Source of the DNA: Zygnema circumcarinatum
Taxonomy: Eukaryota > Streptophyta > Zygnematophyceae > Zygnematales > Zygnemataceae
Direction of reading: 5' to 3'
DNA length: 64,000 nucleotides
NCBI GenBank assembly: GCA_037447605.1
Contig: CM074813.1
Location: 1,154,802-1,218,801, forward strand
The position numbers and the translations under genes were made by a program. Under the pieces are notes generated by a model, which did no database searches, was not told the DNA's origin, and saw only the letters and a list, made by a program, of their open reading frames with translations. Positions 11,701-22,500 of this stretch are shown in pieces. Numbering within the stretch: position 1 is the first letter of the stretch; every line of letters begins with the position of its first letter.

Positions 11701-13033
11701 TCACTCTGCCCTGCTCCACAATCTCCAGCGTGTACGGCATCCCCGCAGTTGAATTCGCTTCACAGAACCCGGTAAACTGGACCTCTATGCTCTAAATAAT
11801 GCTTTTCGTCGCAGTTATTTCAACGCTGCCGCTTGACTGGTAAAGCTCCAACATTGGAAATTAGATACCTTTGTCGTTTCTATCTGCAACGATAAAGTGT
11901 GGTGCAATGCACTGCACCTGCAGGGTCTAAATTGCAACGCAACCTTGGGATCGGGAACATTGGTGAATGTGACTAACGCTCGCAACTGTTCAGTGACATA
12001 TTCGGTGAATGATGTAAGTTCTTTCAAATACTCCCTAACCCAGCTTTTGAACTAGAAGTGTGAAAGTAATCTTGCTCTTGTTCTTTCCTATCAGATGAGA
12101 AAGTTTACGACCCTCGACGAACTACAACATCTTTATATAAATGCATGTATTCTCAGTCATGTTCAATCTCGCCTTCTGATTGTGTTGCAGGGTGACACGT
12201 GCGCCTCCATTGAGCAACTGTTTAACCTAACCACACTTTCCGGCCCGGATTCTCCAAACCCGGACCTGGACTGCTCACAGCTTCAGACTTTTCAGCAGGT
12301 AAACAATGACTCCTCCAACAACCACTGTTTTTATTATTAACCACTGTTAACAACTGTCTATTGTTATGTTAAGTCAAATTTCGTTTTCCAAAAACGCAGG
12401 CAAATCACTCCTTCCCTACTTCTTGCAGATCTGCTCCCAGCTAACGTGTAGCTTTATCTCATCTTTCGCAGATCTGCATTCAGGGAGGAGTAGTGGAATA
12501 CCAAGGACCGTGCACGAAATTGTACACTGTGCAGGCGAGCGAGACGTGCCTGTCCATCATACGCGACCTTCTGGATGGCGACGCGTTGAAGTTCTACACT
12601 CTGAACCCCGGAGTGCACTGCGGGCAGCTGCAGGTCTCTTCGGGGGCTGGCGGATTTGTTCAAGAGGTGAACTGCAAACTCTTTCTTCCTTCAAAACATT
12701 TTATCCCTTGCCTTTTGTTGTCAGTCCGATATTTTAATACGCCTTTCCGTCAGCCTCCACGGATCAACTGAGGATGTGCGGAATGTCCCGCAGGTCTGCC
12801 TCGAAGCGGGAGACTTGGGAATCAGCACAGGGTGCTCCGGCTACAGTTTGCGCATTAAGAACACTGACTCGTGCTCGCGTCTGAAGCCGTGCTTCACGAA
12901 AAAAGAGACGTTCAAGAAGCTCAACAGCGGCAAGGCGTGCACTGCCAAACTCCTCAAGAGCATTGTCGGGACGGCGGCTCCTAATTTATGTGTGCCTAAA
13001 GTGAGGCAAGCAAAGTGTCCGTACAGCTATTAG
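2744..13033 (+). CDS. Secreted modular protein: Pro-rich stalk, LRR, EGF, papain-type protease, EGF x2, LysM
   Basis: Predicted exons: 2744-2826, 3417-4644, 5455-5593, 5720-5791, 5958-6029, 6275-6358, 6557-6628, 6800-6871, 7174-7245, 7582-7928, 8829-9014, 9391-9623, 9842-9985, 10161-10380, 10561-10746, 10947-11090, 11653-11771, 11924-12013, 12191-12298, 12472-12666, 12794-13033; about 1370 residues. Order by rough residue: signal peptide (hydrophobic LLLFVFLAGLSLL), PPPPSP stalk (28-436), LRR N-cap and plant-type LRRs of the LxGNNLTGxIP kind (437-660), Cys-rich EGF-like (to 747), papain domain (about 790-1007), two EGF-like modules (to 1117), three or four LysM-like units (to the end). Papain Gln (RDQGTC), Cys (NTCWVF), His (VDHVVVVVGY) and Asn (IRNSWG) are all present; no I29-type propeptide is evident. 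Phases agree across every join from 5455 on. Two frame breaks (near 2757-2768 and 3800) lie in the first two exons. Likely an extracellular or wall protease; LysM usually binds chitin or peptidoglycan. The N-terminal exons are the least certain part. Confidence 0.8.
3480..4640 (+). repeat. 27-bp minisatellite coding for PPPPSPPSP, with a PPRS subarray
   Basis: From about 3720 to 4430 the unit cctcctcccccaagccctcc plus seven bases repeats as 27 bp, nine codons, giving PPPPSPPSP. It is followed by four to five 12-bp units coding for PPRS (4443-4490). This is the hydroxyproline-rich stalk of the surrounding gene. The proline frame is open from 3417 to about 3800, then continues one base out of register to 4644; other frames give meaningless Ser/Thr- or Leu/His-rich strings. 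Confidence 0.85.
4689..5454 (+). other. Intron between the Pro-rich exon and the LRR N-cap exon
   Basis: The proline frame meets a stop at 4686-4688, so an intron must start before it. A phase-1 donor at 4645 (CAA G then gtgccc) joins cleanly to the acceptor tgtgccag at 5451-5454 and restores a Glu codon before EILLKVKAA. The donor is weak. Nothing else recognisable lies in the stretch. Confidence 0.55.
7437..7487. repeat. (GT)n-(GA)n compound microsatellite
   Basis: About 13 GT dinucleotides followed by about 12 GA dinucleotides, within the intron between LRR 6 and LRR 7 of the modular protease gene. Confidence 0.9.
8095..8795. repeat. 17-bp minisatellite inside an intron
   Basis: Array of the unit CCCATCTTCTTCATCTT, with variants carrying CCTCC or a lost base, about 35-40 units. 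It fills most of the 900-base intron (7929-8828) that separates the LRR/EGF part from the papain part of the gene. It happens to be open in one frame, giving a Ser/Phe/His-rich string that I do not accept as protein. Confidence 0.9.
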
Positions 13034-13593
13034 CCTAAGAGGAGGCTTGGGGCGAGCGACTAAGGGAGATGATTGTGGTCAGAAAGCGGTTAAGGAGCGC
13101 ATCCCATACTTCTTCGTCAATTCGAAGTCTGCACAACCCGAGGAGGTCGACATGAGATGGAGAAAAGGACAGGGAGGGGTGATGCCACCTTTGCTGACAA
13201 ATAAGCGACAAATTTTTGGTGTATGATTACTATGTTTGTGAGTAAGCTTTATATTAGTGTTATGCCCAGTTTTCAAGATATGGGAGGACCAATCAGAGTT
13301 TGTGTGATTGCATTTTTTGTAATAATCATAAAACCAGTTGACAATGTGATACTTACGTGCTTCATTTTAAAGCCTGCATGCCATGCTATGGCTTGTTAAA
13401 TGTCATCATGTTCCACCCATGCCAAACCAATGCCAGGCTATGAAGCGATGCACAGGTCGGACCATCGGATCAACCATTGGAATTCTTGCCAACCATTTAT
13501 TGCGAATGCATTCAACCATTGCCATTGGTCCGAACCATTGGATTTAATGATCGCATACCATTGCCATGGTCCCACAGTAGCAAACTTCTGCAG
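13034..13593. other. Spacer between two convergent genes
   Basis: Holds the 3' ends of the modular protease gene (+) and CPSF160 (-). An irregular series of CCATTG/CAATGG words, about eight in 130 bases, lies at 13425-13580. No ORF with recognisable content was found. Confidence 0.6.
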
Positions 13594-16500
13594 TCACAAA
13601 AACTGCGTAGCCATGGCCATGTCCCGCAGGTCCTCCACAATGTGCTCGGGCTCGCTGCCAATCTTTCTCGCGACTTCGATCTGCCTCTGGGTGTCCAGCA
13701 GCTCAAACCTACGCCCCAAAACAATGGGAGGGGAAAAGAATGTCAGCAGAGACATGTTCACAAAACAGGTCCACTCTAAGGTTGCTTCCCAGGCAACACA
13801 TTAAGAAGGAAACGCCTAAGCTTATCTTTAACTGAAGAAGGAAAAAAAAGAAATTCCATGACCGATGCACAAATCATTTTTTGTCGGACCTTGAACTCTA
13901 CAAAATCTTAAAAGCCCACCTTTGTGTGAGGGAAGTTGGGAGCACCTTCACTTTCAAGAGCACACAAGCCTTTTGCATTCACAGGAAATGGAATCCCCCA
14001 AAACCCTTCTTACTGTGCGAGCAGTTCGCAGTCGATGACGGTTGCGGCTGCGAGGTGCGGCATCGCCCCCGCGGCGCGAAACTGGCGGAAGGCGTGAGGG
14101 TTCAGGCCGGCTGTGTGGGCCACAGCTTCCACCAAACATTTCTGGGGGCGAGGAGGGAGGGAGAGTGAGAGGGAGGGAGGGAGGGAAGGAGAGCGGGAGA
14201 GTGAGAGGGACAGAGGAAGAGAGGGAGAGAGTGAGGGAGAGTGGAGAAATAGGAAAAAACAGAGCAGGAAGTGAGAGAGACACGTTTGAGTCAATGTCAT
14301 CCATTTGCAAATTTCAGTCCTACAAGATAGGAGAAGAGAGTTAGGGGCAAAATGCGACTGGTAAAAAGGAGCAATACTTTTCACCGTCAGTTTTGGAGTA
14401 GGGCAAAACATGGATAACTTCTATTTCGTTCAAAACGTCGTCAAAACGTCAAAACGTCAAAACGTTTCAACTCTTCAATAACTACTGCCGCGTTTGGACT
14501 GCCTACGACAGAATCCATCAGGAAAAAGTCTTTACGGATGTGAAAAATGTGAAACTTTTTTACTCTTTTTTGTTCCATGTTTCAGAAAGCAAGGAGCGCA
14601 CGCCACCTGGAGGGATAGCAGCCGTCGATATGTGCGCTCGAGGATCGGCGCCAGCTGGCAGATCCCGCCGTCCAGCGTGAAGCATAGAACTGCGTAGCGG
14701 TTGACCGGTGGCCGCCCGGACGGCTCTACCGGGGGAGGCAGCATCTGCAGCCGCAGAAACCGCGAAATCTGCGCTCCCGCATGGAACTGCGAGCGGGGGA
14801 TGAGCCGCTGCCCCTTGAAACTTTCGGCAACTTTCGGAGCGTATTGGAATATCTGCAAGGGCCAGTCCGGCGTGTTTAGGCGATTAGAATATTAGGTTCT
14901 TTCTATGGTCACGGTTCTAAAGTTTTCAATTTCAAGCCCACTTGAAGTTCTCATTATTTAAGTGAGATCGTGGGGAAGTTACTCGCTGCTAAGCTTACCG
15001 AATTCGACAAACATATAGACATCGGACATACTCATGCATTTCTATCCTGTATCGGCAGAGAGTAGTAGCCATATACTTTCTTATCACTTCGTCTAAGTCC
15101 ACAAATGCCGCATACATACCATCAAATACAAAAAGCAGTTTCCGGGACACTTTCTAAACCTTTCCAATAACAAACACATGAACCTCGCAACAATCCCACG
15201 TGCCGTCCCCGTCTGCCTTGCACGACACACCCCCCCCTTCCCCTTTAAACCCTCCAACCCCCCCTAGCAGAAGCAGTCCCCCCACCTGCAGATTCCGGTC
15301 GCAGTCCGCCACGAGCAGGCCGAGCGCGGCCCCGTCCACGAGGAAGTCGGTGGCCATGGCGGCCGCGCCCTCGAAGGCCTTCGCGAGGAGGGCGAGCTGC
15401 GCGCCCGCCTCGCGCCACTGCACGAAGTGGACGCCCTTCTGCACGTCCCCCACCAGGACGAAACTCTTCACCTGCAACAGGTGAAGAGAAGAGAAGAAGA
15501 GGAGAAGAGAAGAAGAGAGGAGAAGAGAGAGGAGGAGAAGGAGAAGGAGAGGAGAAGTATTGGTTGGTTCACGGCTGCACACACCCACACTCTGCACTAC
15601 ACCTAACTTTGGCTTGCTAGCAAGGAGGAGGAGGAGGAGGAGGATGCAGGAAAGCGAATTAATTGTACTGTTTGAGAAATGTAAGTCTTCTTGAAATTAC
15701 AGAGTAAGAACCCTAAAGGGTTAGAAGCTTTCAACATAGAAACCATCCCTGCGTGCGGGCTAACGGACCGTGTTGAGGGTGACGGCATAGAGCGGTGCGT
15801 CGAAGAAGGCGACCGCCTCGAGGTCCGCGCCGCTCCATCCGTACAGCGTCAGCTGCCGCCCGGCCGCCGCCAACACGTGGCCGCCCAGGGCTGCGACAGC
15901 TGTCACGGGGCCCTTCAGCTCCTTGGAAAACACCTCCTGCACAACAAACAGGAGTGGGCTGGAAGGTTGGAACAAGGGAGCTGAAGGGGGGAACTGGAAA
16001 GTGGACCTCGAGGTGGGGAATGGAAATGGGAATGCTGTTGAGCAAGCAAAGGTTGAATACACTGAAAATGTGGGTTTGGCATACAAGCATTGTTTGGAAA
16101 GTTTTTTGCTCTATCTGTGTTCCATGGCTTTGCATACAGCATGATCACGTCAACACTCTAGAGCTCAGATAATGTTGAAGATTTCAAGTGTGGTTAAAAC
16201 CATGATTCCACTCTCCTGTCATTCAGGTTCGTACTGGCGATAAAAGCATGTTCGCACTGCAAATGACCTAAAACTCTACAGACTCTAAAGTTAACTCCAG
16301 CGAAAGGTTCTGTTAACCTAGATTGCATACCCGAAGACCTCTGAAACCCTAAATACAGACGAGTACCAAAGTACATTCAATGCACAAGAACACTTAATCG
16401 ACAAGCAAAGCTCTCGCAAAAGCAACATATGAATGCCAGTGTGCAGAGGAGATCGACGATATTCCTACTTTGAGAGTAGCGGAAGCGCCGACTGTCTCCG

Positions 16501-19500
16501 AAAGAGGTGCCGTTTCATACATGAGAATCCGCCCCTTGCAGGCGACATCTTCCCCCTGAACATATGCCGTTCCTATCACAAGAAGGGGCTGCATTTCACC
16601 GCTCGCTTTATTCTGCATCCTCCACACAAATCCAACATAGCCCTTTTTCTGAGAACTTTCCTTCCTTGTGTTATCCTGATTTCCAAATGCAATATTCTAG
16701 GTCACTTGTTTCTCATACTCATATACGTCTCCCTTTTGCTGGTCGTTTCTCCATTTTCCTTCTTTTCCAACGTACCTTTACAGAGAGCGTCTTCATGCAG
16801 AGCACATTTTCTGCAGTGTTAAATGTATTCTGAAGCTCCAAAGCCCACTCGCTGCGGGCGGCCTCCTCCTGAGGGGGGACGACCACATGCAGGCGGAACT
16901 CATCCGTTGAGACGAGTTCTCCCTCCTCTCCCTCCTCTCCCTCCCTGCCTCTCCCCTCCTCCTCCTTCTCATTCGGAGCAGCCAACACTTGGGCCAGAGA
17001 TTTTTGAACCTGAAACAAGCTCCTCTCTGTCAGTACCAACTAAACAGAACTTAACAATTGGGGACGCATTGATGGTAGAATAAAATCGTATTCCGTGATT
17101 CGCGTTTACGTTTTAGGCTCTTTGACTTCACCGTGGTGGAAGATATGAGGTAGTAAACTTTGGCTTCCAAGGAGTAGGACACAAGGTGGGGAGTCGCCCG
17201 CAATGCCACCTGTCAACCAGGCTGAGAACTGGGGTGAGAGAGAGGAGAGATAGAGAGCGTGAGAAAAGTGGCTGAGAGGCGAGATAGACCTAAGAATAGT
17301 GATGGACATAGTGAGAAAGGTAGGGAGAGTACCCAGAGGAGTGTGAAGGGGGAGACTGCGAGAGAGTGAAAGAGGGGGAGAGAGAAATGGTTGCAGCGGG
17401 AGTGGGTGAGAGGGAGAGAGAATGGGAGAGAGAGGTAAGAGAGTGCTCCGATAAAAGAGTGGGAGCACCTTATGGACGGGCCAATCGTTATCGTAGTTGA
17501 GAAGAGTCGGCAATTGGCAGATCTTGAGGTGCCCCTGCATGCCGCATTGGCTCGCTTCTACTGTAAACAATAGTTTAAAGGAATGGCATAAAAACAAAAA
17601 AAAACGACACAAACATAACAGCAACATCTCTGTTGCTTTGGCGGGGAACATCAAAGAAGTAAACGAAGGGGAGTGGGAGGAGAAAGAGGGAAAAATTGTG
17701 AGAGAAAAAAAGAGGTGAACAAAAAGAGAGCAAGAGAAGGGGGAGAGTGAGCATGAGGCGACAGAGGGGAGAGTCGGGGGTGGGAGGCAGGACGAAGAGA
17801 TGGACGACGGGAGAGAGGGAAAGAGAGAGAGGGAACGCACCTCTCCCGTTGCCTCTACAAAGCTGTGCCGACAGTTCATAAGGTGGAGAGGAGCAAAAGC
17901 GACAATCGGTCCATCACACACCTGGCAGCCCCCCATTCGTGCATTCAGACTCGTCTTTCTACACCATGCAATTGTAGAGCCACAGGCCAAATTCGAGCAA
18001 AGGAAAAAATATGAATAAGAAAAATGTTGCTGATGTGAATAGTGGTGACATTGATGATTAAAGAAACGACAGCTTGACATTCATGGTGTTGCAGTCAAGA
18101 TAATGAAGATTTAATGATAACGACGAAGATGATGGCAGTTGTGGTGACATTGATGTGATGTTGGACTGAAGTGGTTGAAAGAGATGAACTCATTTTGTGG
18201 GTCAATGCCAACATTAATGAAAGATGTAGGCCCCACCACCGATCAGAAAACAAGCCTCAAAAGTAATCTTAATCGATTCAAACTTCGTGCCTTAAAGAAA
18301 ATCGTCAGAAATCTGAAAACCCCAAAACCTCATACTAGAAAGAAAAGCTGATTCAGAGTTCCATGAGATGAATGTTGACCTGCGGATGAATGCGGAGCCG
18401 TTCTCGGCACGCCATTATCCAAACGGGCTGTCGGCCCGTCACAAAGACCCCTTTAGACCCATTTTCCCCCACATTGTAAAAAACCACAAACTTTTCAAAC
18501 ACTTCATCCTGCCCAGAGCTTCCGGCATCCCCAGAAACTTCCTCCCCCTTTCCTCTGCTCTTCACCCAATTCAATGGCCGCCTCACAAACCTCAAACCTC
18601 CAAAATCAGATCTCCGACTTCCTTTGTCTCCCTCTGTCAAATTACCATCTTCCATTTTTTCATCGCTGCCCGCCTCCTCGGGCATGTCCTCAACCTTTTC
18701 TCCCTCACTGACCCCTTTCACGGGCAGCTCGCAAACCCCCTCGTGGGAGTACGCTCGGTAGCAAAACATTCTTCCATCAGAGAGGATTACAAGGATAAAA
18801 GGCCGCCCAAACGGATGTCCCCACGTTTCCATGCATATTTCCGTTATTGTAACTTCTTTTTTCGCCTCCTCCTCCTTTCTCTCATCTACATTTTCGTCGA
18901 GCTGCCCGACATCTCGGTCAGTCTCCACTCGCTTTTCCACTTCTCCGAGCCGAATTCCCGCGTCCAACAATATTTGTCGGCCCATTGCTATCCCCATCGC
19001 CACCCAAATCCTGTTGAATCCGGGCAGCTCATAAATTTCCAGCTGCCCCAACTTCCGGCAAACGATGCAGAAAACTTCGCCCCGGTCTGCCCTATTTGAC
19101 GCTTCCCCCCCTCTTCCTCTGCTTGAAGTTCGCTGCAACCTTCCTCCAGGCCCCCCTTCTAACCCCAATCTATGTAACACTTTAACGTTAAACTGTTGTG
19201 CTTCAGTTTCACAGCATCTCCGTAACCACGGCGTTTTCCCTCTGTCGTGAAACAGTGTACAAGCAGTGATGGGATTTTCTGCTTCTTCGCTGATAAACGG
19301 AGCTGTTACTGTAACAGAACATGTTTCCGGATCTGCACAAGGAAAGACTTATTCTTCCTCAATCAATGTCTTTCCTCTCGCCCCCCAATTCCTTCTCTGT
19401 CCTTTCCCCTCTCTCATTCTCTCATTCTCCCTCTCCCTCCCTCTTCTGCTTCTCGTCGCCCTCTACTACTATACCACAGCCCCCCAAACAAGAGCCCACC

Positions 19501-22500
19501 CACCTCCAACAGCCAATCGCAGCGTGCCATCTGTCATGGTGAGCAGCACAAAGGGGTCCTTAATGACGGCGGCGGAGATCTGAGGTGGCAGCCTCTCATT
19601 GGCCGGCTCCTCCCCTTCCTTCCGCCCGCTGGAGGGGAAGTGGGCGGCCGCCGCCTCCTGCGTGAGGGCGGGCCCCGCCAACACGCGCAGGCCCCCAGGG
19701 TGGACCTGCGCCACGCGCCGCCTGCACCGGAGGGAGGGAGGGAGNNNNNNNNNNAGGGGGGAGGGGGGGAGGGAAGGAGGGAAGGAGGGAGGGAGGGAGA
19801 GAGGTGCGGGGAAAGGAGTGGATGAGAGGCGGTGAGAGAAGAAGTGGCGATTCGTGTTGGGAAGGGGAAGGCAGGCCAGAGAGTGGGGGCGAGAGAAGGG
19901 GAGTGGTCGGGGGTTGGGGGGGGGGGCGGTGTATGGAACGCTGGAATGAGAAAAATGAGGGAGGGAGGGAGAGGGAAGGGCAGGAAATGGGACGATGAAA
20001 GGGGAGAAGCGAGAAGAACGAGGGGCGGCCCGACGAGAGGAGACGAATAATCGCGTATCACAAGCCGCAGTCTCCTCCTTTCATGAAGAGGACAGAAACA
20101 AGAGGGCATACCGGGATGCAGGCGTTCAGGGTCTGCAAGTTCACCTGCCGAAGAGGTTCCCTGCCGCTATTGTACGGCCCGTCGCGAAATACTCCACCGT
20201 CGCACTCACATCCGAGAGCTCCTCGCCCGTTTCAAACACCTGTCACCAACCCCATTCCGTTACATGCATTCCGCATATCCGCATGCGTAATTCAAAGGTA
20301 TATTAAACATGTTGACGTGTTCAATACATACCCTGAAATGAGTATGCCGCAAGAATTGTGTATTAAGTGCATATATGTAGAATAAACATGTATAAGCGGT
20401 GCAGTTAGACTGATGAGTTGCTGCATTTTGCACATGTACACACCATAGTCCTTGTGTCGAAACTGAGGATAAGGTACGCATGGAATGGCTCATCCGCTGC
20501 AGAATGCATCGCTGATGGTTGATCTCCCTCATGATGGACGGTCCAGATCCCTCGAATTCCAGGGAGCTCCACCTGCCCGTTCGAGAGAAAAAAAAAAAAA
20601 AAGAGCAGCCGTCAAAAACAAAAGCTTATCAAGAGATTACTGGAGTATCGCACAAGATATTTCCTCAGTTTCTTCAGTCTCTGGAAACGGCATCCAGGCC
20701 AAATTAAAAAGACAAAAGAACCCATAAATTGTCACTGCTAAAAATAAACAAAACCACCACTAAACCAAAAAAAAGGGACGGTTTTCGGAGGAAGGAGAGC
20801 TAAATTCTGGGAGGCATCTCAAGTTGTGAAGCTTATTTCCGCACCTTGTTGACTTCATCGGGGCGAATGGAGCGCTGAAGGATGGAGAGGGAGCCGTTTT
20901 TCCCATGGCCGGAGCAGGCCACAAGCTCGTAATTGCTCTGCTTGGCCGCCCCTGAAGCAGAGGGGTCGTGCCGGCTTCGCACACCATAGGCGATATCTCG
21001 AATAGGGCCGATATTTACAAGGGAATCTCGCACTGCAAAGGAGAAAATTTTTCTCTGCAAAGGAAGGGTAGGAAAGGGATGGCAGTGACGAGTGTCCGGG
21101 GATGGAAGAGGGAAGTGACAAGCAGGGGAGAGAGCTTTCAATGCAGTTCTTAGAATTTGCGGAGTCTCTATAGTGCATATGACCAGTCATGCCAAGTACA
21201 GAAACATCCGGAAACAAAAAAAAAATCTAGAAAATGATTCAACTTCCAAGAAACCCGTGGTTTTATGGAATCAAAATCAAAAAACCAAAAGCTATGGAAA
21301 AGCTGATTGGACTTACTCTGGAGGAATGTGCGACTGAAGTGAAGGAGTTGTAGAGTGAGAGCTCGTCCGCCCCGAGACTGTCCTCTGAAAGCGATCTCTT
21401 CAACCTTTTCGCTTCCGGTTCTGCATCACCTCCTTCATCTTCCTGACAGAGCAGCTCCCTCACAACCTCAAGAATCTTGAAATAGTATTCGCATATATGC
21501 TCCAACTAACTGCGCTTTTTAGTTCCAGTGGTAGTTCTGTATGTGGTCGATTTACCAGGTTAATACTCGCTAACTTAGGGATTTTTTTGAACGAAACGAA
21601 GTCAGAATCTCCATGTTGTTTGGCTCCATGGAAAGTGTGTTTCGGAAATGGAGGTCAAGAGTACAAACCTCATCTTTGGTCATTCTTGAATTCGATCCGA
21701 TCCCAGTGCCTGCCTGATATTGAACCAAAAGACTATCTCCAAGTCGGCTGCCCAAAAATACAAAATTTTTGCCGAGTGTACATATGCTAGATGCCAAAAC
21801 TGCGGATTTGCTGCGCTCTAACTCCAACTGCTTCACTTCTCTGAGAAAAAAACCAAAAAAAAAAAAAAAAAAAAAAAAGGAAATCAGAAATATATGTCAA
21901 GTGTGTTCATCACAAGTAGTCAATGCATTTACAGACCTTCAACGTTGAAAATTCTAGAAAAAATCCATTTTTTAAAGTGGACAGAAGCAAACAAAGGAGG
22001 GAGCAGAACACTCGAGATTCCTGAACTTCTAGTAACTTCAAGGGTTTAAGATTCGTGGATTTATGGTACACCCAAACCCTCAAAAAGGCTACAGGGGCTG
22101 TAGGGCTTCATTACCGGCCGTCAAAATCCAGAAATAGCTCCAAAAGGTCTCCCGATTTTGTCGAGATTAAAGCAACTTGTGAAGTCAACCAAACTGCATG
22201 CGCAGCGTCGAGTTCCATTCCGTTCAACGCATCTTTGACTTTTTGCATTTCCGGATATCCTTCCTTAACTGCAGCAAACTTGTTCAAAGCTAAAACTTTT
22301 TTCGAGGTTTGACTTGAATAGAAGATTGCGTTGGTTGAAAAGATGAGTACGCCTCCAATCGGAGCTGGAACGGCAACTAGTTTATACACATCATATGGTA
22401 GGTCCTGCATGTGATGAATTTTGACAGAAATTTCTTTGAGATCACTCAATCAAAAATCTGTGAGTAGGTCGTAGGGGTGAAGAAAAGAGCGACTACCGAA

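Noticed and set aside
17106-18080. 324-codon minus-strand frame read as one exon
   Set aside because: It runs through introns; only short parts (17921-17841, 17534-17469, 17209-17110) fit CPSF160, and the last of these is used in a different frame.
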